Below, one piece after another: positions 1 to 12,500 of a stretch of DNA of 64,000 bases (positions are counted from its first letter, which is position 1; the number at the start of each line of letters is the position of its first letter). Origin of the DNA: Symsagittifera roscoffensis (Eukaryota > Xenacoelomorpha > Acoela > Convolutidae); the NCBI RefSeq assembly GCF_963678635.1, contig NC_087067.1:38262686-38326685 (forward strand), written 5' to 3'. The notes beneath the pieces were generated by a model. It was given only the letters and a program-made list of their open reading frames with translations, was not told the DNA's origin and did not search any database. The translations under genes were made by a program, and so were the position numbers.

Positions 1-1260
1 ATGTTCCGATGCTATTTTCACATTCTATTGTCATGGCATGTTTTTGTCTCAAAGCTAGACTTATTCATTATGATAGATCCAGTTTTTTTCGACGTTTTTC
101 GATTTTCTTGTATTTCTTCGCAACTACTCAAAATTAGGCCAATAAGCCGACATAAAATAGGCCGAAACTTATTAAGCCGAAAAAAATACACAAAAATAAC
201 AAAAAATAAAATTTTAACCCAGGTGCGAAGCTCAGCTTCGCCTGTGTTTAAATTTTATATTGCTATTTTTGTGTCCTTCTTTCGGCTTAATAGGTTTCAG
301 ACTATTTTAGATCGGCCTAGTGGCTTAATTTTGAGTAGTTTCAAGGGAAACATGTTTTTTTTTCTGCCCACCTCTGAATCGCACAAATTGCTGAAAATTT
401 TATTAGAAACTATAGTTCAAGTTTTTTATGACAACAATTTTTTTTTAAAATTTTTTTCCCGTTTTTTCTTCGGGTTGATAAGTTTCGGCCTATATTATTT
501 CGGTCTAATGGTCACATATTGCGCCTTCCGATGGGCGAAAAAGTTCGTGTATGCGTGTCTGTGTTTTGAGGGGGAGGGGGACATAAAAAAATTCGAACAT
601 TTTAAAAGAGTAATAAGAAGTTATTGTTTTGTTTTTTCCTTTTTTTCGGCTTGATAGGTTTCGGTTTATATTAAATCGGCTCAGTCGCCTCATATTGCGT
701 CGATCCACGAGCTGTGTATGTGATTTGAGAGTGAGGGGGACTAATTAACTTTTTATTAGTCTTAATTTTTTTTCGGCTTCATTTTTTTTGTTTTCCTTTT
801 TTTCGGCTTATTAGGTTTCGGCCAATACTATATCTGCTATAAGTATAAAGTTTATATCACACAGAATAAAGTTTGTGTGTGTGTGTTATCGGTATGTGAT
901 GTGTGTATGTTGGTTTGTGTTGTGTGAGTGTGTTTCATGTGTGTGTGTGTTGTATAGTTGTGTGTGTTTGTTTGTTTGAGGGTGTGGGGGACTTGATAGT
1001 GTTTTCTGTAAAATTTTCCGCCTAAAGGGTTTCTGCTATATTGTTTCCGGCTTTATTATCGCTTGATAACTATAACTTTTGTTTCTATGCTAGTTTCACA
1101 TTATATTGTCGTGGCTCGGTTTTGCTTCAAAACTAGCCTTATCGATAGATGTAATTGTTTCAAAATTTTCGGTTATTTCGACTGGGCGGCTTTCTTGTTT
1201 TGTATTGCTAATCGTGCGAAGCTCAGCTTTGCAGCTGTGTACATTTTCATACAATGACGG
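1..1260. repeat. Cluster of dispersed non-coding repeats
   Basis: No gene is recognisable here. Positions 1-110 resemble 1086-1190. The 480-960 block, with recurring TTCGGCTT...TAGGTTTCGG...ATCGGCT phrases followed by a G-rich GAGGGGGA stretch, recurs at 15655-16150, and a weaker relative occurs at 26140-26260 and 29445-29560. A TG-rich microsatellite lies at about 870-985. The 217-codon open frame from position 1 runs through these repeats and has no protein-family signal, so it is not called as a gene. I infer a non-autonomous repeat family, class unknown. Confidence 0.7.
118..346. repeat. Foldback element with central palindrome
   Basis: The left arm (about 120-187) is the imperfect reverse complement of the right arm (about 279-346); both contain AGGCC, AATAAGCCGA-like and GAAACTACTC-like segments. 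The spacer carries the 17-base hairpin GCGAAGCTCAGCTTCGC at 225-241. Related hairpins occur near 1213, 15600 and 16082. The structure looks like a foldback or MITE-like element. No target-site duplication was established. Confidence 0.7.
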
Positions 1261-2180
1261 GGATCAAAAAATGTTTTTTTTTACATCGGATATTTTTTAA
1301 AGTTTTTGTTGTGCCGTATAATGAAGTGATTGGGTCGAAATTGTGACAACACCTCAATAGGCAGTTATCTTTCGTTTTTAGTGTTTTTCCAAGATGGGAT
1401 TTTTTTTATTGTTGTGAGTTGTGTGAAAAATAATCGAGTCTGTTTCCTTCTTGAAAGCGAATTTATTTTTGGTTCCTGTGATTCGCAGAGGACCTATGAA
1501 AGGCTAACCAGCCTGTCTAAGCATAGTCCCTTGTTCTATTTTTCCACATTACAGGTTGAGTTAATTAGACCTATCTTTTTTTGCTACTCTAGATTTTATT
1601 ATTATTTTTTATGAAGTTGATTTTTTTTACACTAGCCAGTTTCCCTCCTTTTTTGCTACTCTAGATCTTGTTATGATTTTTTATGAAATTCATTTTTTTT
1701 ACACTAGCGAACTTAGGCGAACGTTTGTGTTATACTACGACTATCCTTTTTTCTAACCTAAGCCGCAAATATTGTTGCCACTTTTAGGGCACCTTTACGG
1801 CTGTTTGATAGCATGTGCTTCGGTATTCGAATAGTAATAATTTAACACAGTTGATGCATTTTAAATTCATCAAATGAACCGAAAAAACGCTGTTTTTTTA
1901 AGCAACATAACTATAATAAAAACTCGATTTCAGAAATTTTCTAACTAAATATATCGCGCATTTTTTGAAAAACTTAATTCATACATAATGTGGCTTTGTG
2001 ATTTCCAATTTATTAGATGCAAAGTTTGTGTGGATGCCTTCAGATTGAGATTGTTATACTCCAAACTATTGCTTGCAAAAATGTGTTATTTGTATTTGGT
2101 GCCACTTTTACTGCATCGTATTGGCAATTTGGTAGCAGATGTAGTTACTTGATTTTTGACTAGTGTTTGCCCGTTGTTAA
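1261..2180. other. Non-coding AT-rich stretch
   Basis: I see no convincing exon here. A weak local direct repeat is present at about 1578-1705, where a CTACTCTAGAT segment and its downstream ACACTAGC recur roughly 80 bases apart. The text at 1775-1815 resembles sequence preceding the tRNA-like repeats at 15014 and 26996. Confidence 0.5.
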
Positions 2181-2365
2181 GCGTTCGTGGCCGAGAGGGC
2201 AGTGCATGTGACGCCACTTCTCGAAGTCGCAGGTGCGAAGCCCATACGTAGCAAGTTTATACTACTTCGAGGCTTATTTCTATATTTTCTTAATTCACTT
2301 TATAAAGCTGCGTTTTTGTCGTGTTCTGGTTAGTATTTGCGAAGCGCAGCTTGGACTCTATGTGA
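2181..2365 (+). repeat. tRNA-derived SINE-like repeat, copy 1
   Basis: The head (GCGTTCGTGGCCGAGAG..., 2181-2260) has a box-A-like TGGCCGAG and a weak box-B-like GGTGCGAAGCC. It is followed by a tail (ACTTCGAGGCTTATTTCT...TTTTTGTCGTGTTCT...CGAAGCGCAGCTT) that recurs behind the tRNA-like head at 15014. This head-plus-shared-tail layout is typical of a SINE. The tRNA parent is not determined, and the copy does not look like a functional tRNA. Confidence 0.55.
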
Positions 2366-2415
2366 ATTTTATGTGCAATTTATTACTTATGAAATGATGA
2401 TCATTTGTGTCCTAC

Positions 2416-3165
2416 CCTTTATATGTTCTATTCTGTCTGTCATGCGCAGAATGTCCTCCCCGATTTTGTTGTTGTACTCTCTCTGGGCCTCGAACTCCGC
2501 CTTCCACTGGTTGCCCTCCTTCTCACTACTCTTGGCAGCCCTCACTTGTTCCAAAATGATGTTCTGCAGGTCTTTGTTCTTCCCCTCTACTTTGTCAAAG
2601 TCCCGCCCATCCAGAGATTTCACATTGGCCAGTTCCTTAAATAGGTAGATGGATGGGCTGGTTTGAGACAATTTAATTCGAGAGTTGAAGAAATAAAATA
2701 TAAAGACATATCTATCAATCTTCTATTTGATTCTACGAAGTGCATACAGTTTTCATAATTTTCTCGAAACACGAGTTTTTTTTTAAATCAACCAGTGCAG
2801 TAACCAAAGGTTCATTGCTTAGGCTATTAAGCAATGGTCTGCCTGCAATAGGGCATCTCGCAAATTGTAACACTCGTGAATTTTGAACCGGCGACGATAC
2901 GATCACTAGCGAGCTTCCTCGCCAATAGTGCAGCACTACCATAACTTAAAAAAGAGTATTCGTTTCTAACCCTGAGTAGCCAGTTGAGTTGAGGATGGTG
3001 GAACTCCAGCATCTGGTCACTCAGTGGGTCTGCATTGTGGAAGTCGAATCCCTCCACTGGATCATACTCCACAACCTCCTCCTCCTCTCCATCGTCTCCC
3101 ACTCCATCTAGTTTGGCATTGTCTATCTTCCCAAGGAACTCGTTCAGGTCGTCAAAGTCCATCAC
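2416..3165 (-). CDS. Unrecognised protein, acidic N-terminus then coiled coil (partial)
   Basis: Two coding stretches lie on the minus strand. The first (3165-2971) begins with two ATGs and encodes 65 residues, with an acidic patch (DDGEEEEVVEYD) and ending NWLLR at a possible donor GTTAGA. The second (about 2657-2416) encodes a highly charged, probably coiled-coil segment (LANVKSLDGRDFDKVEGKNK ... DRIEHIK) and ends at a GTAGGA donor, so the gene continues leftwards. Codon use and composition look coding and unlike the flanking AT-rich DNA. The best acceptor, after CCAG at 2658, does not match the phase of the donor at 2970, so a small exon or another splice site is missing. I do not recognise the family. 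The gene is divergent from PUS3, or nested in a longer version of it. Confidence 0.55.
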
Positions 3166-3507
3166 TGATTCACGCTGCGAGTGAAGTAATCAGTGACAAT
3201 TGTTCCACTGATGAACAGAAAGTTGATCCGTCTTTCCGATTCTTTGTTAAATAAATATGATGAATGTCGAAATTGAAGTAAAGTTTTTGTTTTTAAAAGT
3301 TCCTGCAGGTTTTTTTTTCTAAAATATAACTTTTTGCAACGCTGTTAAGTGCTCGATATATTTGGTACTAGAGCTGCATTAGCGTATAAATGCACAGTTT
3401 TTGATTCGTGCTTTACTTTTATTGTGTTATGCAAAGTTATAAAATTCAAATGTATAGATCCGTGAATAACGTAGACAAGATATATTATTTTGACTGTTTT
3501 GTTTTAG

Positions 3508-6500
3508 CACCATGTTCTGGAGGCCTTGAAGAGAACTAGACTGATACCCGAAAATGAAAACTGTTTCTACAGCAAGGCTGGCAGAACCGACAAAGGTAAG
3601 AGCCATGCTCATGACAAAAACAGTTCCGATCCCTTTCGTCTTCAGTTTTTTTGTTGAGTTTTGTGAGATTAGGGAGCCCTAGGGTGGAAAACAGCCTTTA
3701 AACGCCCCAAATTTTTTCCACACCTTGACTACAACAGAAAATGATTACTTTGCTTATGTCTCACGAAAGGAAAAAATGGGCGGGACATTTTAAGTTTTTT
3801 CTTGGAGCTCTGGCCTTCGGACCAAATATATAATCAGATATCTTCTTAGAGTTCTTTTTCTGTTGGAGTTAAAAACGAAACTAAGAAAAGTTCAGATTTT
3901 TTCCAGAAAAAGGACGCTCCTACTGTTTTTCGATACTGGGATGATTGTGATGTATGTATGGCTGCCGGGTTGTGCCCTCTTTTTCTTTACAGGTTAATAA
4001 ATTCATGTTTTCAAGGAGTTTATCTGTCTGTAGGCGTGAGTGCCCTAGAACAAGTCATATCTTTAAACATCAGAAGCAACTTGATCAACGTCGGAAGTTC
4101 TTATGGTGAATCGAACTCGGATTCGGCTGCAAAAGATAACATCGATCGTCAAATTGTTCAAGAAAATGGCGGACATCTGACAGATACAAATATAGCATTA
4201 AAAGATTTCATCGAGCCAATGCAGACAGATACAGATGAAGAAACGAGCGAGTTTAACAAGGAACTGAAGCATGTTTTTGTGGACAGAATCCCGCTTCCTG
4301 ATTGGTCAGAAATAGACGAGAACTGTCCAATAGAAGGAGAGATCAGTTATTTGAATATTCTGAACCGGAACACGCCATCTGATATCATGTTTTATGCATG
4401 GGCTCCGGTTCCGAAGGATTTCACTGCTAGGCAAGTATTTCTTCAATGATTCAATGACATTGGTAGAACAAACAAAACTCAAGCTGATATCCCAGCTGAT
4501 TAGATCTGCGACTAGGATATTACTTTGTCAGAATAAAACCAAATTTTACTTAAAGACTCTACGTGCAATCAATAATTAGTGGGCTGAACGTAATGTTAAT
4601 TCTTAGTTTATAAGCGGCCAGAATGAATTCGTTATCTGCTGTTTTAGATTCCATTGTTCATACAGACAGTACAAGTATTTCTTCCCGAAGTGTCAACTAG
4701 ACCTAGAGGTGGAACCATTTATTTAAAACTACATTGTAAACAGATTAATTGAAACCAAGAAAGTGATCAATAAAGATTGTTGATGTTTTTTAGCTGATGA
4801 GGGAAGCTGCCTCGCTTTTGGTCGGGAAGAACAACTATCAAAACTTCTGTAAAGTATTGTTCGTTTCCTTGTCTCATTTTTTTTCAAAATCAAGACCAAA
4901 TTTATGCAAACTAGTTGATACTAAACAGAACATTGAGTTACCGAATATCTCGTATAACATTTAATTATGTGTTTAGATTGACAGAACTAGGCAGCAGATG
5001 TTTGAAAGGTCAATTTGGGAAGTTAACATTGAAGAAGTGCAAAAGTAAGCATATGGCGATAATTCATAGTTCTTCTATAGACTCAGCAATGCGTTTGGTT
5101 TTACCACGACTTTTGCCTTTCAAAAATGTTACTTTCTCTTCATCTCAGTATTATACATCGAGAAAAGTTAACGCCATCTTTCCCAGTGGGAAAGGACAGA
5201 TATACGAGCTTTTCCACTCTTCTATTTATACTATATTTAATTGCGTGTGACAGGTATCTCACCATGTTCAAGCGTAATATTTTTGCATGTTTTACGAAAG
5301 TGTTTTTGCACACTTAAGTATATCGTATATTGCAATGTTTAAGATTTTTTTGGATTTTGCAGTTTGTTAAAGCTAGGGAAATTGAAAGGCCGAATTTAAG
5401 ACTAGCAATGATGCCAAAACGGAGGGGAAGAGGAGGGCAGCGTAGTGTAAAGATTGGATTCATCCATCTATGCATTGTAACGGGCGCTTTTCGTTTAGGC
5501 GTATATTTAATCAATTGTTTAAATATGACTTGCCTCCAAATATGACTGCTCAAAACCATAGTTTCCGCCATGTGCCATCTCTGAGAATTATTTAAAAAAA
5601 AGTTTCAGGTTAGAATTTTTTTTAAATCTAGTCTTTGAAATTCTAACCCAACTTGAAAGTCTTACCCCATGGTGGTAGGCTGTAAAAGTACACTTAGGTG
5701 TTGCAAATCTGGCCCGCAAGTTTTACTGCTAAGCTCCTTTTGGTTTCCGAGAATATGGCGTTTTTCATGCTTTTTTTCCGGAAAATTTAAAGTAAAAAAA
5801 TTCCGAAATTGAGATTCTCAACCGTATAGTGGGGTTCTTTTCTAGTACACTACGAGGTTGCAATTCTGTCATCTAAATTGGACTGCTTTCTTTGCTTTTG
5901 AAGATGTGACATTTTATTATTCTGAAACTAAAAACTCAATAAAAAATAAACAAACCAAAATTCTCAACCCTCTGGCAGAATATTATCAATCATGGTACAC
6001 TCAGCTTGTCCAAATTCGCCCTCCAATTGTGACTGCTTAAATTCTTTTGTTTTCCGAGATATGCCGTTTTTCAAGATTTTTCAAAATTTTTCATCAAATT
6101 GGATGAGAAAACTTACTTAATTTGAAGTTTTCAACTCCATGATAAGATGCAGTCAAATTAACCTCAGGTTTTTATCTGGCAGTCCTTCCATGCGGCTTCG
6201 CAACGCCTTGAAGTTTTTCACTTGACATTTTTTTATTTGTAAACTTTCAAAATGTTGAATTGCCCGTTTGTTGGGCTGGCTAAAACTTGGCAACTTTCAA
6301 AATGTTGAATTGCCCGTTTGTTGGAGTGGCTAAAACTTGGCAAGCTATCCATCAATCGAATCATCCAAACATCTAGCCATCAATACAACGATACATTTAT
6401 CCTTCCATTCATCCATCAAGTGATCCATCCAATCAGCCATTCGTCCATGAAGCTACCCATCAATTCAACCATCCATCCATTGAGCTAACAATGGATCTCG

Positions 6501-9500
6501 CCATCCAGCCATCCATACAACGATAAATCCCTCTGTCCATCCTGCCTTTCATCAATCAATTCGGCCAATTGTTCGAAAACCAGCCATCAAGTTAATTATT
6601 TATAACTCCGCAATCCATTTAGCAATCCATCTAGCCATTCACCCATCCAAAATTCCCTCCAGCTATCCATCCATCGATCAAGCAATCAGTAGTTAGTTGA
6701 TCAAGCAGTCCAGCTATCCAATCTAAACATCTATCAATGTTGCCAATCATCCGTCTAGCCGTCTATCCTTTAATGTAGCAGTCCATCTATCCACCAATCC
6801 AGTCATCCATCGATTCAGCAAACCAGCCATCCAACTATCCTGCCATCTATAATTCAATTCATTCAACCATCTATTAAACCAAACAGCTATCTATTTATCA
6901 AGCAATTCATTCGGCCCGATAATCAACCAGTGGTCCATCCCTCTAACCATTCCTTCTTTCAAGCATCAATCCCTCAAATCATCCGTCCATTCAAGTAGCC
7001 ATCTTTCCAGTCGACTGTTTATCTAGCCATCCAACCAATCAATCATCCATCGAACCAGCCACCCATCGCACTAGCCAGCCATGCATCCAAGCAGTGATCC
7101 ATCAATTCGGCGATCACTCAAACTATTCTTTGCTCACTGTAACCAGCCATCCATTCAACTAGCAATTCAACTGGCTACTATCTAGCAATTCCTTCGTTAA
7201 TATAGTGAACGAATGAATGCCATCTAGTCCATGCATGCATTGTCCCTTCCACCCGTCTAGCGCATCTTTATGCTCCCATGCGTCCTCCCAAGTGGTCATC
7301 GGTTATAACACTTTCCATCAAGCTATCCATGATCCATCCAACCGTCCATCGGTTTAGCCATCCGTCAATTCCTCCGTCCATCATTCATAAAACCCATTCA
7401 TCTAGCCGCCCATCGATCTTGCCTTTCAGCAAAAAAATTACATTTGGAAAAACGTTCTCAACTTTTGAAATTCTTAACTATAGGGCTGGGTGCTGTTGAG
7501 TTACTGTCAGGAGGTGCAGACCTCCACACGTAACTATTCGGATAGTCTTAGTTGTCGCAGATCCAACTAGCCATCCATCGATCCATCCAACCTTCTAGCG
7601 ATCCACGCATCTAATTATTCGGGCTATCCTTCCTCTAGGGGGTTGTCCATTCATCCCACCATCGATTCATTCAGGTGTCCATTAACCCAATAATTCATCT
7701 ATCGAGCCATCCATCGATCTAGCCATCCATACAGTGATGCATGCACCCGTACATCCATCCATCAAACGATTCATCCAATCGGCCATTCTTTCATGAAGCT
7801 AGCCATCAATCCAACTATCCATTCATCAAGCCATGAATCGATCTAGCCGTTCATACAACGATACATCCATCCGTCCATCAATCCACTAGTCAAATCATTC
7901 ATCCCTTGAACCAATTACCCCTCCAACCAGCCATCAGGAGAATTAATCATAAAATGGCTAATCCTTTTAGCAATCCATCGATTTTTTCATCCATCCATCA
8001 AGCAATCGATCCACTCACCTAACTCTCTATCAATTTAGCCATCCATCCGTCTAAGAGTCCATGCATCTCTCTAACAGTCCAAACATTCACCTATCCATAA
8101 GGAAATTCGCTAGCTCTACCGGTCTCAACCCTGGGTCTGCTGGATTTAAAGAAAGAGGATTTCTGGGACAGTTTTAAATATAGCAACTAGTGTGGGGTGA
8201 CAATTGACACTTGGGCAAAATGGGGAAACTTGGTTGTCTAAGCGGGCGAGGTAAGAGTTTAAAAACCGACTCTAACGAGACCGAAATAGGAAAGGTTAGA
8301 GCGGGTGTTTCTGGGAAGTGACTGTTCAGAGGGATAATGCTTGGATGCGGAATACAAATGATTTTTCTGCTAGGATTTTGAATACGATATATATTTTTTT
8401 TATGGTTTCACGAGTTTTTTAAGGAACTTGCGGTGATTTAAAACGAGAATGGTAACTTCTTCTTAGTCGTTAAGATTTGGAGACGGATTTTTGTCGGTTA
8501 CAAGGGAGTCTGTGTCATCTTAATAGCACCAAAAATAGATTATCAAAATTGACGTGGATTTGTGGAGTAAGGGTGTTAAAATTGATTTGGGCGATGTAAC
8601 GGATGTGTGGAGAGTGAAAACTGAGAAGCTAGGAAAGGTGCTCTCGAAAGTTCAGTATTTCGACTTCACTGTACAGATGGGCAGTTGAGTTCATAAAACT
8701 TGAGCCACTGATAAGACAGAGGGCTTGGCTTAGGTGATCTGTAGGTGACGAATGAAAGTTTTGCTGGCGGCGTGTGCCCTGGTCGAGAAAGCATAGTCTG
8801 AAATAGGACGACGAATTAAGGCTTTGTAAGCAGGGTTTCTTTAAACTGACTTCAACAGGAACCTGCTAACGCCTTCAGGACTCCTATCTTGCGACGAGCC
8901 TTTGGAGCAGATCTCTTGTAGTGAGCTGCAAAGCATAGTCGGGTCAGTAAAATTTCCTTAATTTTTTGGATCTTTAAGGAGAGGGAGAGAATCTTTGTTT
9001 AAAAAGACAGTCGAATTTTTGTTCAAATATTTGCGGTATGACGAAAGCAGAAAACTAATTTTTTTTACAGGACTCGAATACTAGCTTACGGTAAATAAAA
9101 AAGCTTTGCAGCTCAATGCTGCCTCAACGTCGGGGCTTTGGGCGAAGGGGTGGATATCATCATCGTATGAAGTGAGGCGAGCATTTTCGGGGGGGGGGGC
9201 GAGGGCCGTCATCGACTCAAAAAGTTTTTTAAAAATCAATGCTAAAACAGAGCCCTGGGGAACACCGCAGTGAACAGTTCTACATAGGGTTAATTGATTT
9301 ATTTTTAAAATTAGTGGTGGCTTGTCGGACACTTAAATAAATGCTCAGCCAGCGAACTGTACCTCTTGGCAGAGGTGTGTCATGAATGAGTTCCACTAGT
9401 GTCCTATGACACGCCATATCAAATGCCTTTGAAAGGTAAAGGTGTGGCGAGAACAAAACGTAAGCGAGGGCGATTTTGGTTGAAGCCATTAGTAATTAAA

Positions 9501-12500
9501 AATTTAAGGGCGGAGAGTGCGGTTGTGGTGGAGTGAAGTATGCAGAACCTGTTTTGTTGTGTGGCATTGGGAAGTTGCTTTGTTAAGAAGGGAAAGATGA
9601 AGGGGAAGATGAGCCTCTCTGAAGTTTTGACAGTGGGAACAGTAGTGAAATAGGCCTGTACGTTGTGGAAACTTTATAGTTTTTTTTTAGTCTTGGGCAG
9701 CGGTTTAACCTTGGAGTTTTTCCACATTTAGGGGATAGTATTATCAGACAGCGAAAGATTCAACAAATACGTCAACTTTTCAAGTGCAAGAGGATTGATG
9801 TGGACATTAGAAAGGTGATCTGGGTTGAGTGCTCGTGAAAAATTGCTATCAGCAATGGCTTGCTTAGTTTGTGTGGTTAAAGATGTGCTGTCGGACAGAG
9901 AAAATTTGTCAGATTGCGTTTAGTTTTCCTTAGTAAATTTTCGGAGGCATGGCTCCTAAAATTTGTCAATTGCTTAAAACGTTTTTACTATATCAGCATT
10001 TGCAGTTATAGTTTATAGACAAATTTAATGGGGTGCCTACCTACCACAGGCCTTGATCCGTTCAAGAAGCGTATCTTTTTCGAGAACTTTTGGACACCAG
10101 AGTGGTAATCACAAGTGGAGGAATTTACGCCACTTATTTCTGTTGTCTTTTGCTCTCTGGTTCACGAGTAGGGAATTAATTTAGGAAGATGTGTACCGAG
10201 AGTGCTGTGTGGTTTCCATGGTCTGGTTGTTTTGACTGCCGCGGTCTCTTTCAATGGTAAGAGAAGCTGGCCCCGGAGAAGTGACGTGATGTAGTGGCGG
10301 TGACGCCCGGCGGAGATGTGAGCACCATATCCCTGCAGAAATTCTCCCCAGCCACAATTGAAGAGCGAATCCCCAAAATAAAGAAACTCGCCTCAATCTC
10401 CTCGGTAAATTGCCGCGAATCATCCATGAGGACGTTTATGTATGTCTTTTTCGGAGAAAAGTGTATGTAGTTATCGGTGGGGAGGTGGTCGGAGCCTAAG
10501 GGTTTATTGGAGCCCAGGATGCAGAAACTAAACTCATTGCGATGCAAGAGAAACTTCAGGTGAGGAATGTGGTGCATCAGAATCTTGTTTGGGTGTCGTC
10601 ATTCTAATGGTGCAAAAGTGGATTGAGTCACTTCATCAGATTACTCCACCACGTGAATCTCCTTCGGTATAAGAATACCAAAAGGAAAATGGGCATCGGC
10701 GTCCCCCCAGTATCAGATCCTCATTATAAGATCAGATAGGGATGTGGTATAACTAGGAAGGACAACTAGATCTGTGGGGTATGTAGAATTTACTGATACG
10801 AAGTTTCATTAGTCTTTTGCCTCATGCGTACCGTCGGTGTTTAGAGTAAGTTCTTCGTACTGTCAAAATTCCTGGAAAGCAATGAGGAGGCCACCACCCT
10901 CTTTTTTTTTTTTTTTACAAATTAGTGAGGATACAGGACCTAGGGAGGGGTTACCAATTTTTTTTCAAGTTGATTTCCTTAAACAGAGCTATACAGACTT
11001 GATTCTCGGCTAGAAAAGCTGCGATTTTGGGAGTTTTCCCAGATATTCCGTTACATTTAATTTGAGATATTCTAAGGGTTCCTTTTGTCAGTTGGGTGTT
11101 GGTTACGGAAATTGTCGAGGAGTTTGTGGGATTAGTCAGTATTGGGTTCTGGGAGTGGTGGGCCGGTTTAGGCAAAAGGTTCGATATTGTGTGGTTGGGG
11201 GAAATTTTTACCGGTAGATAACAAGTGGCTTTGGTTTCGGGGAGAAGTAGAAAAAACGTACGAGGGGGCAGTAAAAATTGCGGTGTTGGTCTTCTTAAAA
11301 TCTTGAAACCGCTGCATTTAAAATGTATCCAGCTACATATGTGACACCAGAGACTTGCTTGGTTACGGTGTATGTTTTGGTTGCAAGCGGGAACAATTTT
11401 GGTGACCAGGGTTTGGATTAATGCCAGAGCGAAAGAGTAAGATGAGTATTAGCTGACGGAGCAGCGTGGTCGACTTCAGACGCTCCGTAACCGAAAACCT
11501 GGAGATTTTTGAGCTTCACCCGACCCATGGGAGGGGCGGGGGCTTGACATCATTTACTACCTGGAGAGTCGGGCAATCATATTCACCACTTGAAGCCGGC
11601 GTCCAACTATCCTGCCATTCCATTCATCGAAAAAGCTATCCATTCTGCCATGCAAACACCTATACATTCATCAAGCAACCATTTCAGTCCGATAATCAAC
11701 CAGTTGTCCATTCCTCTAACCATTCCTTTGTTCAATCATCTGTCTATTAGGCCATCCATCTATTCATCATTTCATTTAGCCCTCCATCCATTCCGCCTTT
11801 TTTGCACCTACCCATTCATATACGCAAATAACCAGCTATGCATCCATCCCTGAAGTCATCCATCCATTCAACCAGCCATCTTTCCCTCGACCCGTTTATC
11901 TAGCCATCCAATCAATCAATCATCCATCGAATCAGGCATCCATCGCACTAGTTATCCATCCATCAAAGCAGCTATCCATCATTTCCGCCCACACAAACTA
12001 TCCCTTACTCCAACTAGCCATCCATCCAACTAGCCAGCCATCCATTCGTTCATGTAGCTGGTGTTTCATGCATTTATTGTCCCCTCCACGCGTCTAGCTC
12101 ATCTCCTTGCTTCCATGCATTCTGCCAACCGGCCATCTATTAAAAAACTAGCCATCGAGTGGTTCATCCAACCATCCATTTATTAAGACATCGGTCCTTC
12201 CCACCCTCCATCTCTCCGTCCATCCATCCATAAATCCCGTTAATCTGGCCATCCATTGATCTAGCCCTTCCGCCAAAAAAACTTACATTTGAAAAAACGT
12301 TCTCAATTTTTTTTAAATCTTGACCTTATGGCGGGGTGGTGTTGAGTTACTCTCATGGGGTGCAGATCTCCCAAACGACTATTTGGATAGTGTGAGACGT
12401 CCCAGATCCAGCTAGCCATCCATTGATCCATTCAGTCGTCCAGCCCTCTAGCCAGCCGCCCATCTAGCTATCCTTCCTTAGGGTCCATCCAACCATCGAT

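Noticed and set aside
1-654. 217-codon open frame at the window start
   Set aside because: It runs through a foldback element and dispersed repeats whose other copies are not open, and it has no family signal.
5330-5571. Extra PUS3 exon with an MPKRRGRGGQRS stretch
   Set aside because: Entering it from the phase-2 donor at 5044 gives an early stop, while direct joining of 5044 to 13267 is in frame and matches the family.
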